A stretch of DNA of 64,000 nucleotides from Caprimulgus europaeus (lineage: Eukaryota > Chordata > Aves > Caprimulgiformes > Caprimulgidae). The position numbers and the translations under genes were made by a program. Positions 25,205-36,175 of this stretch are shown in pieces. The notes below the pieces were generated by a model that was not told the origin of the DNA, made no database searches, and saw only the letters and a list, made by a program, of their open reading frames with translations. The number at the start of each line of letters is the position of its first letter. Position 1 is the stretch's first letter. The DNA lies in NCBI GenBank assembly GCA_907165065.1, contig OU015528.1:76489474-76553473 (forward strand), read 5' to 3'.

Positions 25205-25264
25205 TGCAATTCCAAATCCCCACAAACAGGGACTTGCAATTCCAATTCCTCACAAACAGAGACT
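25205..25264 (+). repeat. Tandem duplication of a 30-bp unit
   Basis: Two adjacent 30-bp units, each beginning TGCAATTCCAA and ending in a GACT, differ at three positions (third-unit copies are absent). This is a small local tandem duplication with no open reading frame of note and no known repeat family recognised. Confidence 0.9.
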
Positions 25265-27369
25265 TGTGTTTGCCTACAGGATGTACTTCTAGGAGTTCTC
25301 ATTCTCTGGTTGGAGGACTATTTTAAAATTAAGAGCTAACTCTAAAGAGACAGTCAAAAGAAATTGCTAGAGCACTTTTTCTTTCTCTGGTAAAGAGCTC
25401 ATAGTAGTGTCCAGAGGTCTGCTAGGATAATCACAACATTTTCTCTCTTTTGCTCAGATACAGGTCTGCTTCCAGTAGAGAGATTAAGGATCTGATTGCC
25501 TTAGGAGTTTGTTGGTTTAGACAGTTTCCAGCCCTAACACTTTTTCTCTTCCCTCCCCAGAGGCAGCCAATAATATCTCTTTTCCTGAAAAAATCCTTTT
25601 TGTAATTAATAGCAAATGCCAGGTTTTAACACTAGGCCAGATATTGAGGGGTTGTAAATTGGAGTCAGTTGATCTGTATGGATTTATCTTTGCTAAAGAT
25701 TTATTTTACAGTTATTTATCAAGCACCGTCACAGGAATTTGGAGGGGGAGGCACAAACATTCTGCAGTGGAGGTTAAGATGGTATTATTACCTAAATTGT
25801 GTCATCTTTGACATTGCACTGTGTTGTTACTTCATCAGAAAACTATATTTTGCATCCACCTTCACAAAGATATATATGACTATGCAAACTACTGGTTAGA
25901 GAGAATTATAAATTTATTTCTGCAACCTCTTTTTTTATCTTTTTTACGTCTGCAAAATGTTGTAATCTGTTATCACTACAAATTATTAGAGATTCACAAC
26001 TCATGATCATAGTTTTTCAGGTAACCAGATAAAAGTCTATTGCAAATATAATGAGCAGCACAATTAGATATGAAAGACAGAGGAGAACCAGGCATTTACT
26101 AATGCATGAAGAGGTTTCTGAGTGTTTTAAACTAACTTGTTCCATCAAGATCAACCAGCTTAAATTTCCAGAGAATGTGGATTTCCAATGAAAATCCACA
26201 ATTGCTTTCAATCCATTTTGAAACATTGTTCCCAAGTCTCAAAATCCACAAAGAAATGTTTCTGGTTAATTTTGTATTTTATAAATAGATAAACTTGAAC
26301 TAAAATAAATGATTTTCTGTTTTCTAAAGTAAACAATAAATTGTTACATGGAGAATGTTTTTCTGGCATTCGTAGGATCCATTTGTTTTGGATTTGTTTT
26401 GGTTGTTTTGTTGTTTTGTGGGTTTTTTTAAGTGGAAATAATACTGCTTGTGAGTTGTTAAACTTATAATAAATGGTCACATAAACACAAAGAGAATTCC
26501 AGAATATTGAATATTACATGTTGATTAAAACACTGACTCTGGAGGTAGTGAGAAAAGCAATAAAAATAAACCCAGTTAAAATTAAAATAATCTTCCCTGA
26601 CCTTCTCGGAGTTTGAGTGTTTGGTAGTGAATGAGTTAAAGCATAATATCTGGTAATAGAAGAGCAGTTATTGTACTGGGAGTGATTTTCAGCTGGCTGA
26701 AGTCTTCGAAAGTCCCACTGTCTCACTGAGAACACTTTAATTCAGAACAACAAGAAGCTTTATGTCCACAATTACCAGCTCTTCTACAATTGTTGACATC
26801 TCTAGAGTGAAGTTTGTAGGAAATAGTGGGAAGAAAACATACACGGTGGCTCAGAACAGAAACTATTAGGTGAAAATTTTTGGCATGAGTTGAGCAGAAC
26901 AGACAACATGATCAAAATGATCCATTCTATGTTTAAAATCTTGGGCCTGAATCAAGATTTTATTAACGTTCCTATATGTTAACTGAATGAAAATTTGTCT
27001 TCAAGATTTTTTTTTTTTTTATGTGATACTCAAGAGCACAATGGAAGTTATTCAGACTTTAATAGTGGTCAGCTGATTTATTCAAAATTAGTAGAATGAA
27101 GAATATTCAGATGTTTGGTACAACAAACTTAGGCCTTTTTATCCCCACTATCTCCTGTCATGCCTCAGTTTGCTGAGTTATTTGGGAAACCTGAAATAAC
27201 AGATGTAATCAGAACTGCTACTCTTATAAAATAATGATTTAGAAACTGAAAACAAAGGAGAGGAATGGTTGTTATCACTGAAAATTCTGTGAGTAGTACT
27301 TTTCTTACTAAAATTTACGTGACATATCACTGGAGACATTAAACACACATATACACATGCATACATGTC
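25265..27369. other. Unique AT-rich sequence, no gene seen
   Basis: About 2.1 kb without a recognised exon or repeat, apart from a GTTTT-rich stretch near 26393-26430 and a T tract at about 27007-27020. Short open frames on both strands have no domain signal. Confidence 0.6.
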
Positions 27370-27417
27370 TGTGCATACACACACGCGCGCGTGCACACGC
27401 ACACGCACACGCACACA
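27370..27417 (+). repeat. Alternating purine-pyrimidine (CA/CG)n tract
   Basis: Forty-eight bases alternate strictly between purine and pyrimidine, with a GCATACACACAC part, a CGCGCGCG core and then ACGCAC units. Such sequence is prone to left-handed Z-DNA under supercoiling and to length change. The CpG-bearing core is unusual for this CpG-poor window. The flanking 27342-27369 is a less regular CA/TA-rich stretch. Confidence 0.92.
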
Positions 27418-29610
27418 GAACTGAGGTTAATGGACCTCCATCAATTTATACCATTTGTAGATCTCTCTGTTATAACAGGATGGAAAAATGTTGCCTTACA
27501 ACACCCTCATTAATTCTGTCAGTAGCAGAGAATATGATTTTAACTTAAGAAGAAGCAACTCTCATCAATATTGAAAAAATACTGAAGAGAACAAAGTGGA
27601 TTGATTGGATGTGCTTTGTTTATAAAGCTTGTCAAACGAAAGGCTGAAGTAAAAGAAGCAGCTGGTCGCTCAAGAAACTTGGGCAGCACTTTGGCCAGGC
27701 ATGAGTTATAAAAAAACCCCAACTAGTTAAAAGTGGAAAGAGCTAATGCAAACAATATTGGAAAAGGGCTAGCAAGTGTTCAGAAGTAGAAAATATTGTG
27801 AGGTATAACTGCAAGACTCAAAGAACATAAAAGAACTGGTTTGACTTTCTGTCCTCCATCTGCCAGTATGAACTCATACGTACAATATAGGTTACCATTT
27901 CCAGCACAGGTTTTGTGGTTCTAACCTTCTGGCAAACATATAAAAATCCATTAAAGTGAGAGCCAAACTCCTGTCAACAGCCCAAGGAGAAGGATATAGC
28001 TCTGGCTTCTATAATTTTGCATACAACCCAGATGGAAGTACAAGCACTTCTATGTTGAAGTGCCAAATAACTCTCCCAAGGCTTATATTATCTTTTCTTC
28101 GTCTTGCCTCAGAACAACTTCCATGCTTCTGGGGACTCCGCAGCTGTGTGCACTCTAGCGAAAGATGATGCGTGGCAAGCCAAGTCCTGTGTATTTGCTT
28201 TCCAGCTTCTGTAACGAGGCTTCCCCTCCCTCCCAGTCCCATCAGGGACTGCTCAAGCAGGAAATGCAGCTGCAGAATCTTCACAGTTTCTTTAAAAAAA
28301 AATTTCAAAGGAAAAGTCCCTCATTTTCTTGGAGCAAGCTACATTGCAAATAAAAGTAAAGCATAGCAATGATGCAATAATTACCTGGGAGAAAGGTGAG
28401 GAAAATAGGGGAGGTTGTAAGAAGGAAATTGGAATTTGGCAGAGTTAGTAGCTTTTAAACATAAATCTGTGCTTTAATTATGTTGTTTTAACCTTGCCAC
28501 TTGCATTCTTTGTTCTGAAGAACATACAGTTTGAGCTTCAAATTCCTGTAAATCAGAGGATTAGGATGTGAAAGTGAGATATAGCATTATTACTACATCA
28601 AAATCATTAATGTCAAACACAGTCACGGCTATAAATACTGTTTCATTAAATATACTTTAAGTAATATTCACTAATATTATCCCTCACTTCCTCATAAAGC
28701 CAAATGTTGATTTAAGAACATAAGTGCTCCAAGTAAGGTCTATATCAACTTAATCCATCTTATTTTAGTGCCAGGATATGCCTTTTGTCCCTTCTGAATA
28801 AGAATAAATATATTCTTCCTAATTTGACTGCATGGTGACTGAACTAGTATTATTCAATGGATAGAAAAAAACAAGGAGACAATACAGAGACATGGTCTGA
28901 ACAGGTAGGAGTACGAAGAAGGTTCTTGTTCGTAAATTAATCTGAATTGGAAGAAATTTCTGCTATATCAATAATTCTATCTATTGAACTGTATGGCCAT
29001 TTCTCTTCCTGTGTTCAAAATAAAATTCTGGAAATCTTGGTCTCCTTCAAATGGATCACTTCTGGGTAAAAATTCCTTTGCCTCCAAATATCACAGAATT
29101 GGATGTGGGGGAGGGTAATCAGTGAACTTCATTGGCTTCAAGGCTAAAACAACTAGTTTTCTGTACTGCTTATCTTTGGTTGCTCTGGGGAAATGCTATA
29201 GCTGCTCCTATGAAAAGAAGACTTAGCATGAGTGGGATCTTTAGATATCTCTTCTTGCTATTGTGTCAGGGAGAGAAGATAACTTGCGTTCTTCCTTGCA
29301 GAGAGGGCTGTCCTTCTTCCTAAAAGGACTCTGACATCACTTGTTACACTGAGATTTACAGTCAACCCGCAGCTCAGTCTGCACATAGGCTTTTGAAATT
29401 AAAAAAAAAGATGCTCTGGATTATGGCTCAGGCCATGGAGACTATTGGAATTCAGAGAACAGCTAAAATCATTTTCCAGTGTTACACTGTAGTTCTAATA
29501 GCAGTGGCCTTAAACATGAAATCAATAGAGTACTGTACCATAAATCTCATATTTTCCCCTACACAAGTTGCATAGTTTGTCTATATCTAGGCTAGGAATA
29601 AAAGAATGCA
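27418..29610. other. Unique sequence, no gene called
   Basis: No exon is called. At about 27960-28310 the sequence is GC-richer and open in several frames at once: three on the plus strand (27956-28168, 28165-28353, 28172-28366) and one on the minus strand (28009-28308). That pattern is expected from low stop density rather than from selection on one protein. No domain is recognised. Confidence 0.55.
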
Positions 29611-29671
29611 TCTTTTTTTTTTTTTCTTTTTTTTAAATTCTTTTTTCTTTTTTCTTTTTTTTTTTTTTCCC
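29611..29671 (+). repeat. T-rich polypyrimidine tract
   Basis: Two long pyrimidine runs (29611-29634 and 29639-29671, mostly T with scattered C) are separated by a short AAAT. It is low-complexity sequence with no recognisable retroelement beside it. Confidence 0.92.
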
Positions 29672-31852
29672 AGAGAGGTAATGAGAATAAATTTATGACA
29701 ACTATTAAATTCTCGTGTAATGATCTAGGCTGTTATCAAAACAGGCAACTATATTGAAGATATCTGTGCTTGCATGGGGGAAAGGGTAGCTTGTTTTGAT
29801 AATTGTTGTTTGCTCTGAATTGCATAGATGCACTCTTAGGCATATGAGGGATATTAGTGCATACCATTCAAGATAGGTCGAGATACCCTGACGAGTAGCT
29901 AATTTGAAATGTGATACATAAATCTAAATAATGTTTCCTTAATAACACATGTAGTTTTTACAGTTAAAGTATTTATTTAACAGGAAAAAAAAAAAATATA
30001 AAGAATGACAGGAAATTTTTTGCTTCATTCTAACCTGGCTGCAATGTATAAGACTATCTTATTCATACTTATTTCTAGCAACTGTATCATCATTTTCAAA
30101 AGCTACTAGATGTGAGTAGTGGGGATGTTAGATCAAAATCACTGTACCTATTCCTTCCCATTCTCATGCATCTTTTTACCAAAAGTGAACATTTTTAAAG
30201 AATTTAGTGTTAATTTAGAATTTAGAGTGAAAACCTTACTGATTTCTATATGTAGCTGTCTTTCCTTTCACATGGATTTTAATATTTTACTTAATTTGTA
30301 TTTGGAAGTTTCCTATTTGATTCATATATCTGCTGATTACTATGAGAGAAGTGTTTTCAATACATCCCATCATTTATGAAGAGGTATCCTGAGAAACCTC
30401 AACTTTTCCTTTCTGTGCAAGCTGGCTGGCTACTATGACTTATTGCTAACTTCATAACCAGCTGCTGGGGTCACCTGAAGGAATAAACCTCAAACCTCCA
30501 AAAGAAATAAAGTCTTTTACTACCTGACTGATGGATGACAATAATCACGCACACTCAAGCAGTGCTATTATTTCAACCTGTTAAGGTCACTAAACACGTA
30601 ACATTGGGCTGAAATTTCAGGAAGGAATAAAAGAATAGTTTTTATAAATAACATCTAGGGAAAAACAAAAAATCACCCAAAAGATAAAAGACATCATAGA
30701 ATCTGAGTCACCAATTTGTACCATATTCCAGATCCCAGTGACCATTAAATCATTGCATTCAATTAGAGAAATTTCAAAGAAAAACTTTGGGAATGATCAG
30801 AAGACTAAAACCCCACAATCTACAGGGAAAAATTGGTTAACAGAGACTAAAAGAAGAGCAGAAGGAGAAAGGTATCTGATAATAGTAAAAAGATGTTAAA
30901 AAGTTAAAGTGAAAAATTTGTTCTTGGCCATGGCAGTCAGGACATGTCCTAAGGACATTTAATTGCAACAACAAAGATTAACATTTAATGTTAAGGAAAG
31001 GTTTCTAACTAAGGTTAGTGAAACACAGAGGATGTTTTCTCAGTTGCTTACAGTCTTCACCTGCCTCTGTAAGAGGTTTTAAAAACAGACTAACAAAGCA
31101 GCTGTCAGACATGATATAAATATGGTTCGTTTTATCTAAGGAAAATGAATTTTCTAGGGAGCCTCTTGAGATCCTTTCCAGACTGAAGAATCTATGGTTG
31201 CATATGGAACAAAACCAGAACTCATGCCATGTTACATAAGGAGCACTAATTGCCACAAGCATGAATCCTCTGATAGTTTATCAGTCGAATTTCGTTAACT
31301 CAACATATGTATTGCTCATACTGTTGGACACTCTCCAACTCCTTCCAGCAAATCGAAGTTGGAAGGCAAAAACAATGGACCTAAGGGAGACTAGAAAAAA
31401 AAATAATTAAATATTTTTTTTTCCTTGTTATAGTGATATAGCATCAGCCTTGACAATCAGATAATTTTTTTAAAAAATTATAAAAAGTAGTATCCTCTCT
31501 GTTTTTTGTTGTTGCTGTAAAAGCTGAAGCTGTAAGTAAGGACACAAGGATGTGGCCATGCAAGGGCAGAAAATAATATGAGCATGATACACTTTTTTTT
31601 TTTCCAGTAAAATATTTGGCTATGTAAAAATATTGTTTTGAAGCATAAACTTGTTTTCTTTATTTACAAATATTTAAATCACATAGACAATTGTGGTAAA
31701 AAATATGTATCAATATATTTTAGGAAGTTACTAATTCACATGTGTTAAGCCTATCTTAGCTGAGATGTTTAACTCCAACATTAATTTGTAAGCCTAATCA
31801 ATCTATGTTTCTGTACAATATTAATGATACACATTACATAAAAATGAATGAG
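29672..31852. other. Unique AT-rich sequence, no gene seen
   Basis: About 2.2 kb with short A and T tracts (A13 near 29983, T10 near 31594). No exon, RNA gene or transposon was recognised. Confidence 0.6.
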
Positions 31853-32080
31853 GGTGGTCAAGCATTGGAGCAGGTTGCCCAGGGACATTTAGATTTCCAA
31901 CCTTAGAGATATTTTTAATATCCAACTGGATATTTAATATCCAACTCTGTATTTGTAATGCCAAACTGGACACAAACCTTAGCAACGTGCTGTAGGTTAA
32001 TCTGCTTTGAGCAGAGGTGTTGGAGGAGACAATCTCCAGAGGTGCCTGCTAGCCTCAACCATGCTGTGATTCTCTGATTT
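31853..32080 (+). mobile_element. CR1 LINE 3' end, diverged
   Basis: A short plus-strand CR1 relic begins with GTCAAGCATTGGAGCAGGTTG (an HWNRLP-type pol end), is interrupted by a small internal tandem expansion, and finishes with GGAGACAATCTCCAGAGG and a tail reading GTGATTCTCTGATTT. It is more diverged than the other CR1 tails in the window and lies tail to tail with the minus-strand copy at 32431-32652. Confidence 0.82.
31908..31968 (+). repeat. Three degenerate 20-21-bp tandem units inside a CR1
   Basis: Three adjacent units of the form GATATTTTTAATATCCAACTG lie within the CR1 3' end. Units one and two are close matches and unit three is more diverged. They replace the normal CR1 text at this place and look like a small expansion after insertion. 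Confidence 0.75.
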
Positions 32081-32430
32081 ACAGAAAAATACAGGCAACT
32101 TCAGAGGATGTCTGAGTTCTGTGGTGGTTTTTCTCCATTAACTATCAAGGAACCTGAGGTAACTACATTCCTCGTGTTGTTGTTTCAGTGAAGTATCTAA
32201 ATTTAATTTAAGTCCAAGTCCAAGTTAAAAGACGTACTTTCACATCCAAGATAATAGCCTGATAGCAGCTGCCCACGTTTTATGTGCATAATCCTGTTCC
32301 ATGGGCTTTTAAGAAAAATTAAATGAAGAAAATTTATTTCCTTTCAACATTAAGATGCCATTTCCAATAGCTGACATTTCCCACCCTTAGCATAGCCTCT
32401 GTAAAAAAGCCAAGCAAAACACCAAGTAAG
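32081..32430. other. Spacer between two facing CR1 tails
   Basis: About 350 bp of unique sequence between the 3' tails of two oppositely oriented CR1 pieces. No gene or repeat was recognised. Confidence 0.55.
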
Positions 32431-32652
32431 ATCACAGAATGGTTGAGGTTGGAAGGGACCTCTGAAGGTCATCTAGTCCAACCACCCAGCTCAAGCAGGG
32501 TCTCCTAGAGCACATGAACCACGATTTTGTCCAGACGGTCTTTTAATATCTCAGGGAGGGAGATTACACAACCTCTCTGGGCAACCTGTTCCAGTGCTCA
32601 GTCACCCCCACAGTAAAGAAGTTTTTCCACATGTTCAGTCTTTCATCTACAG
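32431..32652 (-). mobile_element. CR1 LINE 3' end (minus strand)
   Basis: Read on the plus strand it starts ATCACAGAATGGTTGAGGTT, passes through GGTCATCTAGTCCAACCACC and CTCTGGGCAACCTGTTCCAG, and ends near AAGAAGTTTTTCCACATG. These are the reverse complement of a CR1 3' UTR and pol end. The match to the remembered consensus is good, so this copy is younger-looking than its neighbour at 31853-32080. It is 5'-truncated. Confidence 0.94.
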
Positions 32653-35600
32653 TGATTTTTTTAAGCTAGCACCAAGGCACCTCATCAGACAAAAAAGATG
32701 AGCTGTTTGAGGGAAAGCAGCTAGTAATATGAGTAAGAGGGAGATGGGATTCATGGAGACTACAGTTTGCAGAGCTGTTAGAAGCATTATCTGTGACTGA
32801 AGGTTCACAGAGCAGATAATCAGTCAGCACAGACAATAATCTGTAACAATCCCTTTGTTTCACATTAGTCTTAATGCAAACTCATATTAAAGGTAAGTGC
32901 TGTCTTCTCAAAGACCATATATAATCACAATTTTTCCAATCTCTACCACAGCTTGTTTTGTGCGTAAAACCTTTGTTACCCTTTCTATTTACCAAGGCTG
33001 AGAGCAAGAAGTGTTTCAGGCTTTCTTGTAGCATGCAAATCAGATACTAAGACTTGTCCCAAACGCTTGTGTTTGCCAAGCCCTTTGACTTGCTTTTCTC
33101 CACGACTGACAAGTAGCAAGTTCACTGGAATCTGACTTTCTAAGCCATAATAATTCAATGTTTCTAACCACACTGAGCACCTCTTGGTTCTCTCTCCCAT
33201 GTTGGTCACAAACTGACGGTGCCTTTTTGCACTTCTTTCCTTTTCAGTTCATTCGTATCTGTCATGGACTCCTTTGGAATCTTTTAATCACGCAAGCTGC
33301 TGCTCAGTATTTGGAAGAGTAGATGAATGCTTTTTGTAAAGCACCGCAAGAGACTTGTGGACAGTTTGTAGCAATATACTGTGTTCTCAGAGGTGGTAAC
33401 TTCTTAAAAGAAAATATATCGCTGAATTTTCAACACTGGCACAGATGGTCAGCATAGTCTTTTTTGTTTCTTTTTTTTCAAAAGACTTTAGAATTATTTT
33501 TATTTCTAAAAACAAGTCAAATTTCTAACTTAGAAAGATTGTGAGTTATTGGAAATGTCCAAAAGTCTTATCTAATATTATATAAGAGGACATGAGATAA
33601 GCAGATGAGCAAAAGGACTAGGTATCATCATGATGGAACACGCTATATTTTATCAAGTTTACATACACCAGACTTGGGGATGGACCCCACATTGGTCATG
33701 TCTGCTTGGAACCCACCAACTAAAGTTAAGCAATTCCTGATATAGAGTTGCAGTCAGCAGCTCTGTCACTGACCTTTAAAACACTTTGGTTTTGTCTGAA
33801 AAGGAGACAAAAAATATTCAGCATCATGTCCTATAAGATAACAAGAAATCAGTTCTCAAATTAAGGTGGTACTCAGTTTATGTTGCAAAGCCAGAAGGCT
33901 GGTATGTTTTGTAATCTCTGCCTAACCAAGATAACGTAACTATAAAACAGCTATTCTTGTTTGTACTTATCTAACCCTTTTTTAAAAGCTTGCTAAATGG
34001 TTCCACAATTAATTCCTGTAGTAGTAGGCTTCTTTCTGGAGCATTAATCATGCACAGTATAAATACATATACCCATTTAAAGTTTGTTGCTTTTAATTTC
34101 ATCTCTAGTAGAGGTGGATGGAGTTGGGTTTCCCAAGACAGCTCATCAGTTATGAAGCTTTTTGGGTTTTTTTAAATAAAATGATGCTTTATTTTTTGAA
34201 ATTCTTTTCACTGTAATAACTACAAAGAGAACTTGTGAGGGAAGCTTGTTGTGATTTTGCCTTCTGAAGGAAGACAGAGTCCAACTACAGCAAAGGAAAT
34301 GTTTCATTTGGCATTTTCTCTTCTCAGGGTGGCTCTATACTAACACTGATACAATTATCTGAGTTCAAAACTGATGGCAGAAAAAACTGACATATATTAC
34401 AATCATTTTTGAAGGTGGGAGTATGACTGGCAGCAAAATAGCTGATATTGCTGACCTCTAGGTTTTCATCATTAGCCTTGAGGACTTATGAGCCATTAAA
34501 AAAGAATAAAGGAGTGCTGTCAGTGTTGAACAGTTTGCATGTCTATTTGCTCTAAAAAAAAAGTCCTGTGCTTGACACTAAAATTCACTTCCTCATCCTA
34601 CACCCACATCAAATTTTCTTACTGAGAGATGCAGTACCAGTCCTCCATCCACTGACCATGCTGATTTCTCACTTTTTTGACATTGCAGAGACCAAGTTAA
34701 TTTAGCTGATGGAGCTTTTCTATACTGAGGGCTCAATCCAGTTAAGTTAGAAACAGTCTATTTATTTTACGAGTGGTTGTACGAGGTTAGCAGAGAACAA
34801 ATGCTCCTACTCAAAGTTCAAGTTATTCTTTATTAAAAGGAAAGGAACCTAGTGAAACAAATTGACAGCTTCTAAAAGAGATGGAAATTGCAAGAGTGCT
34901 CACTCAGTGGGATTGCATCAGCTTTGTCCTCACAACATGTCATCTGTGCTGTGCAAGTAGCAATCTCTGACGTGTGGAAGCCACGTCTGGGGGTCTTACT
35001 CAATGCTTCTCAGAAGGGTAGGAAATGTTGAATTTGATCATCTCAAGGCTCAGGACAGAGCTAGACCACAAGAAGTGGAGAAACAGAAGGAAATGGTAAA
35101 ACTAAAACAGATATCTAAGAAAAAAACGCTGGAATATAGTTCTTTCTGTTCCTCCTGCTACCAGAGCATGAGAAGGGTGGAAACAGCAACATTTCCTGGT
35201 CCAGGTTCAACACATTCACCCCAAATGCAATTATCCTATGCTTGCTGGACCTCCTCCTCCAGTACCCTTGGTAGCAGCATCTAACCTGATTTTTCTGCAC
35301 TCTTGTAAAGATAAGGAAAGAGAAGAGTCAAGGAAGATTTGCTGCTTCCTCAAAAAGTCTGTTGCTCTAGACAACTTATTTGTTTGCTTATCCCTAGAGC
35401 TGTTCCCAGGACCTGCTGTAGAAAATTACATCAGTTTCAGGCCTGTATGATATTAACTGTTTTTTGATCCCACAAGGAAACTGGTTTACTGCTGTCTAAC
35501 ATACAGAGGTCACATAGATGTCTCTCAAAATCCACATAAACTCCAGGAAATGCCACTTGAGACAAGAGAGGATTTTGAGTTAACCTATTGAGAACACAAA

Positions 35601-35899
35601 CCTGGGATGAAAAAAAACCAGAATTTTCTAAAAAGTTGCTCAGTTTTTACAAGGACATGTCTTAGTTTTTAAAGTGGAATAAGGGAAAGCTTATTCATTT
35701 CTTTGAAATAAAGTTTTCAGGGAAAGATGTGGCTTGTGTTTCAAAATGACTGACTTTTACACATCATCATAATTTTTCTTTTAACATTCAAATGTGTGTG
35801 TCTTAAAAAATATCCTGGTACAAATGTGTGCCAAAATAGAACCCTCATCTTTCTGCCTACACCCCCTGACATCTTAGATTTCTGAAATGGAATAAGAAA
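32653..35899. other. Unique AT-rich sequence, no gene seen
   Basis: About 3.2 kb with no recognised exon, RNA gene or transposon. Short open frames on both strands (for example 35003-35284 on the plus strand) show no known domain. Confidence 0.6.
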
Positions 35900-36175
35900 A
35901 AAAGCACTTAAAGAAGCTGCAGGTTGATCTATTGTATTTTTTTATATTACTAATATCTTTCCTGTTACCCTTCTATCCAACCTTAACCGGCTGTGTTCTG
36001 CTAAATCTCTTTCACATAAGCCTTCCTCCCACCACTCATGCTTCTCATCTTTTTTGTTGCCCTTCTCAGGATGTTTTTATTTCTTTGACTGACTTCTTGA
36101 ACAAAGTGATCAAAGTGATTGCAATATAAATGATGAGTGAACACAAGCGATTCCTATAGTAGCCTTAATATTTTG
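35900..36175 (-). mobile_element. Possible very old CR1-type relic
   Basis: The stretch around CTTCTCATCTTTTTTGTTGC followed by CCTTCTCAGGATG resembles, on the minus strand, the part of older CR1 families whose consensus contains TTGTTGCTCTTCTCTGGAC. Similarity is weak and patchy, and the limits are guesses. Confidence 0.3.

Noticed and set aside
27342..27417. CRISPR-like or satellite array
   Set aside because: The units are dinucleotide CA/CG steps with no spacers; it is a simple microsatellite.
31323..31385. CR1-like phrase with CAACTCCTTCCAGC and GTTGGAAGG
   Set aside because: The short similarity to CR1 3' UTR words is not collinear and has no tail; probably chance.
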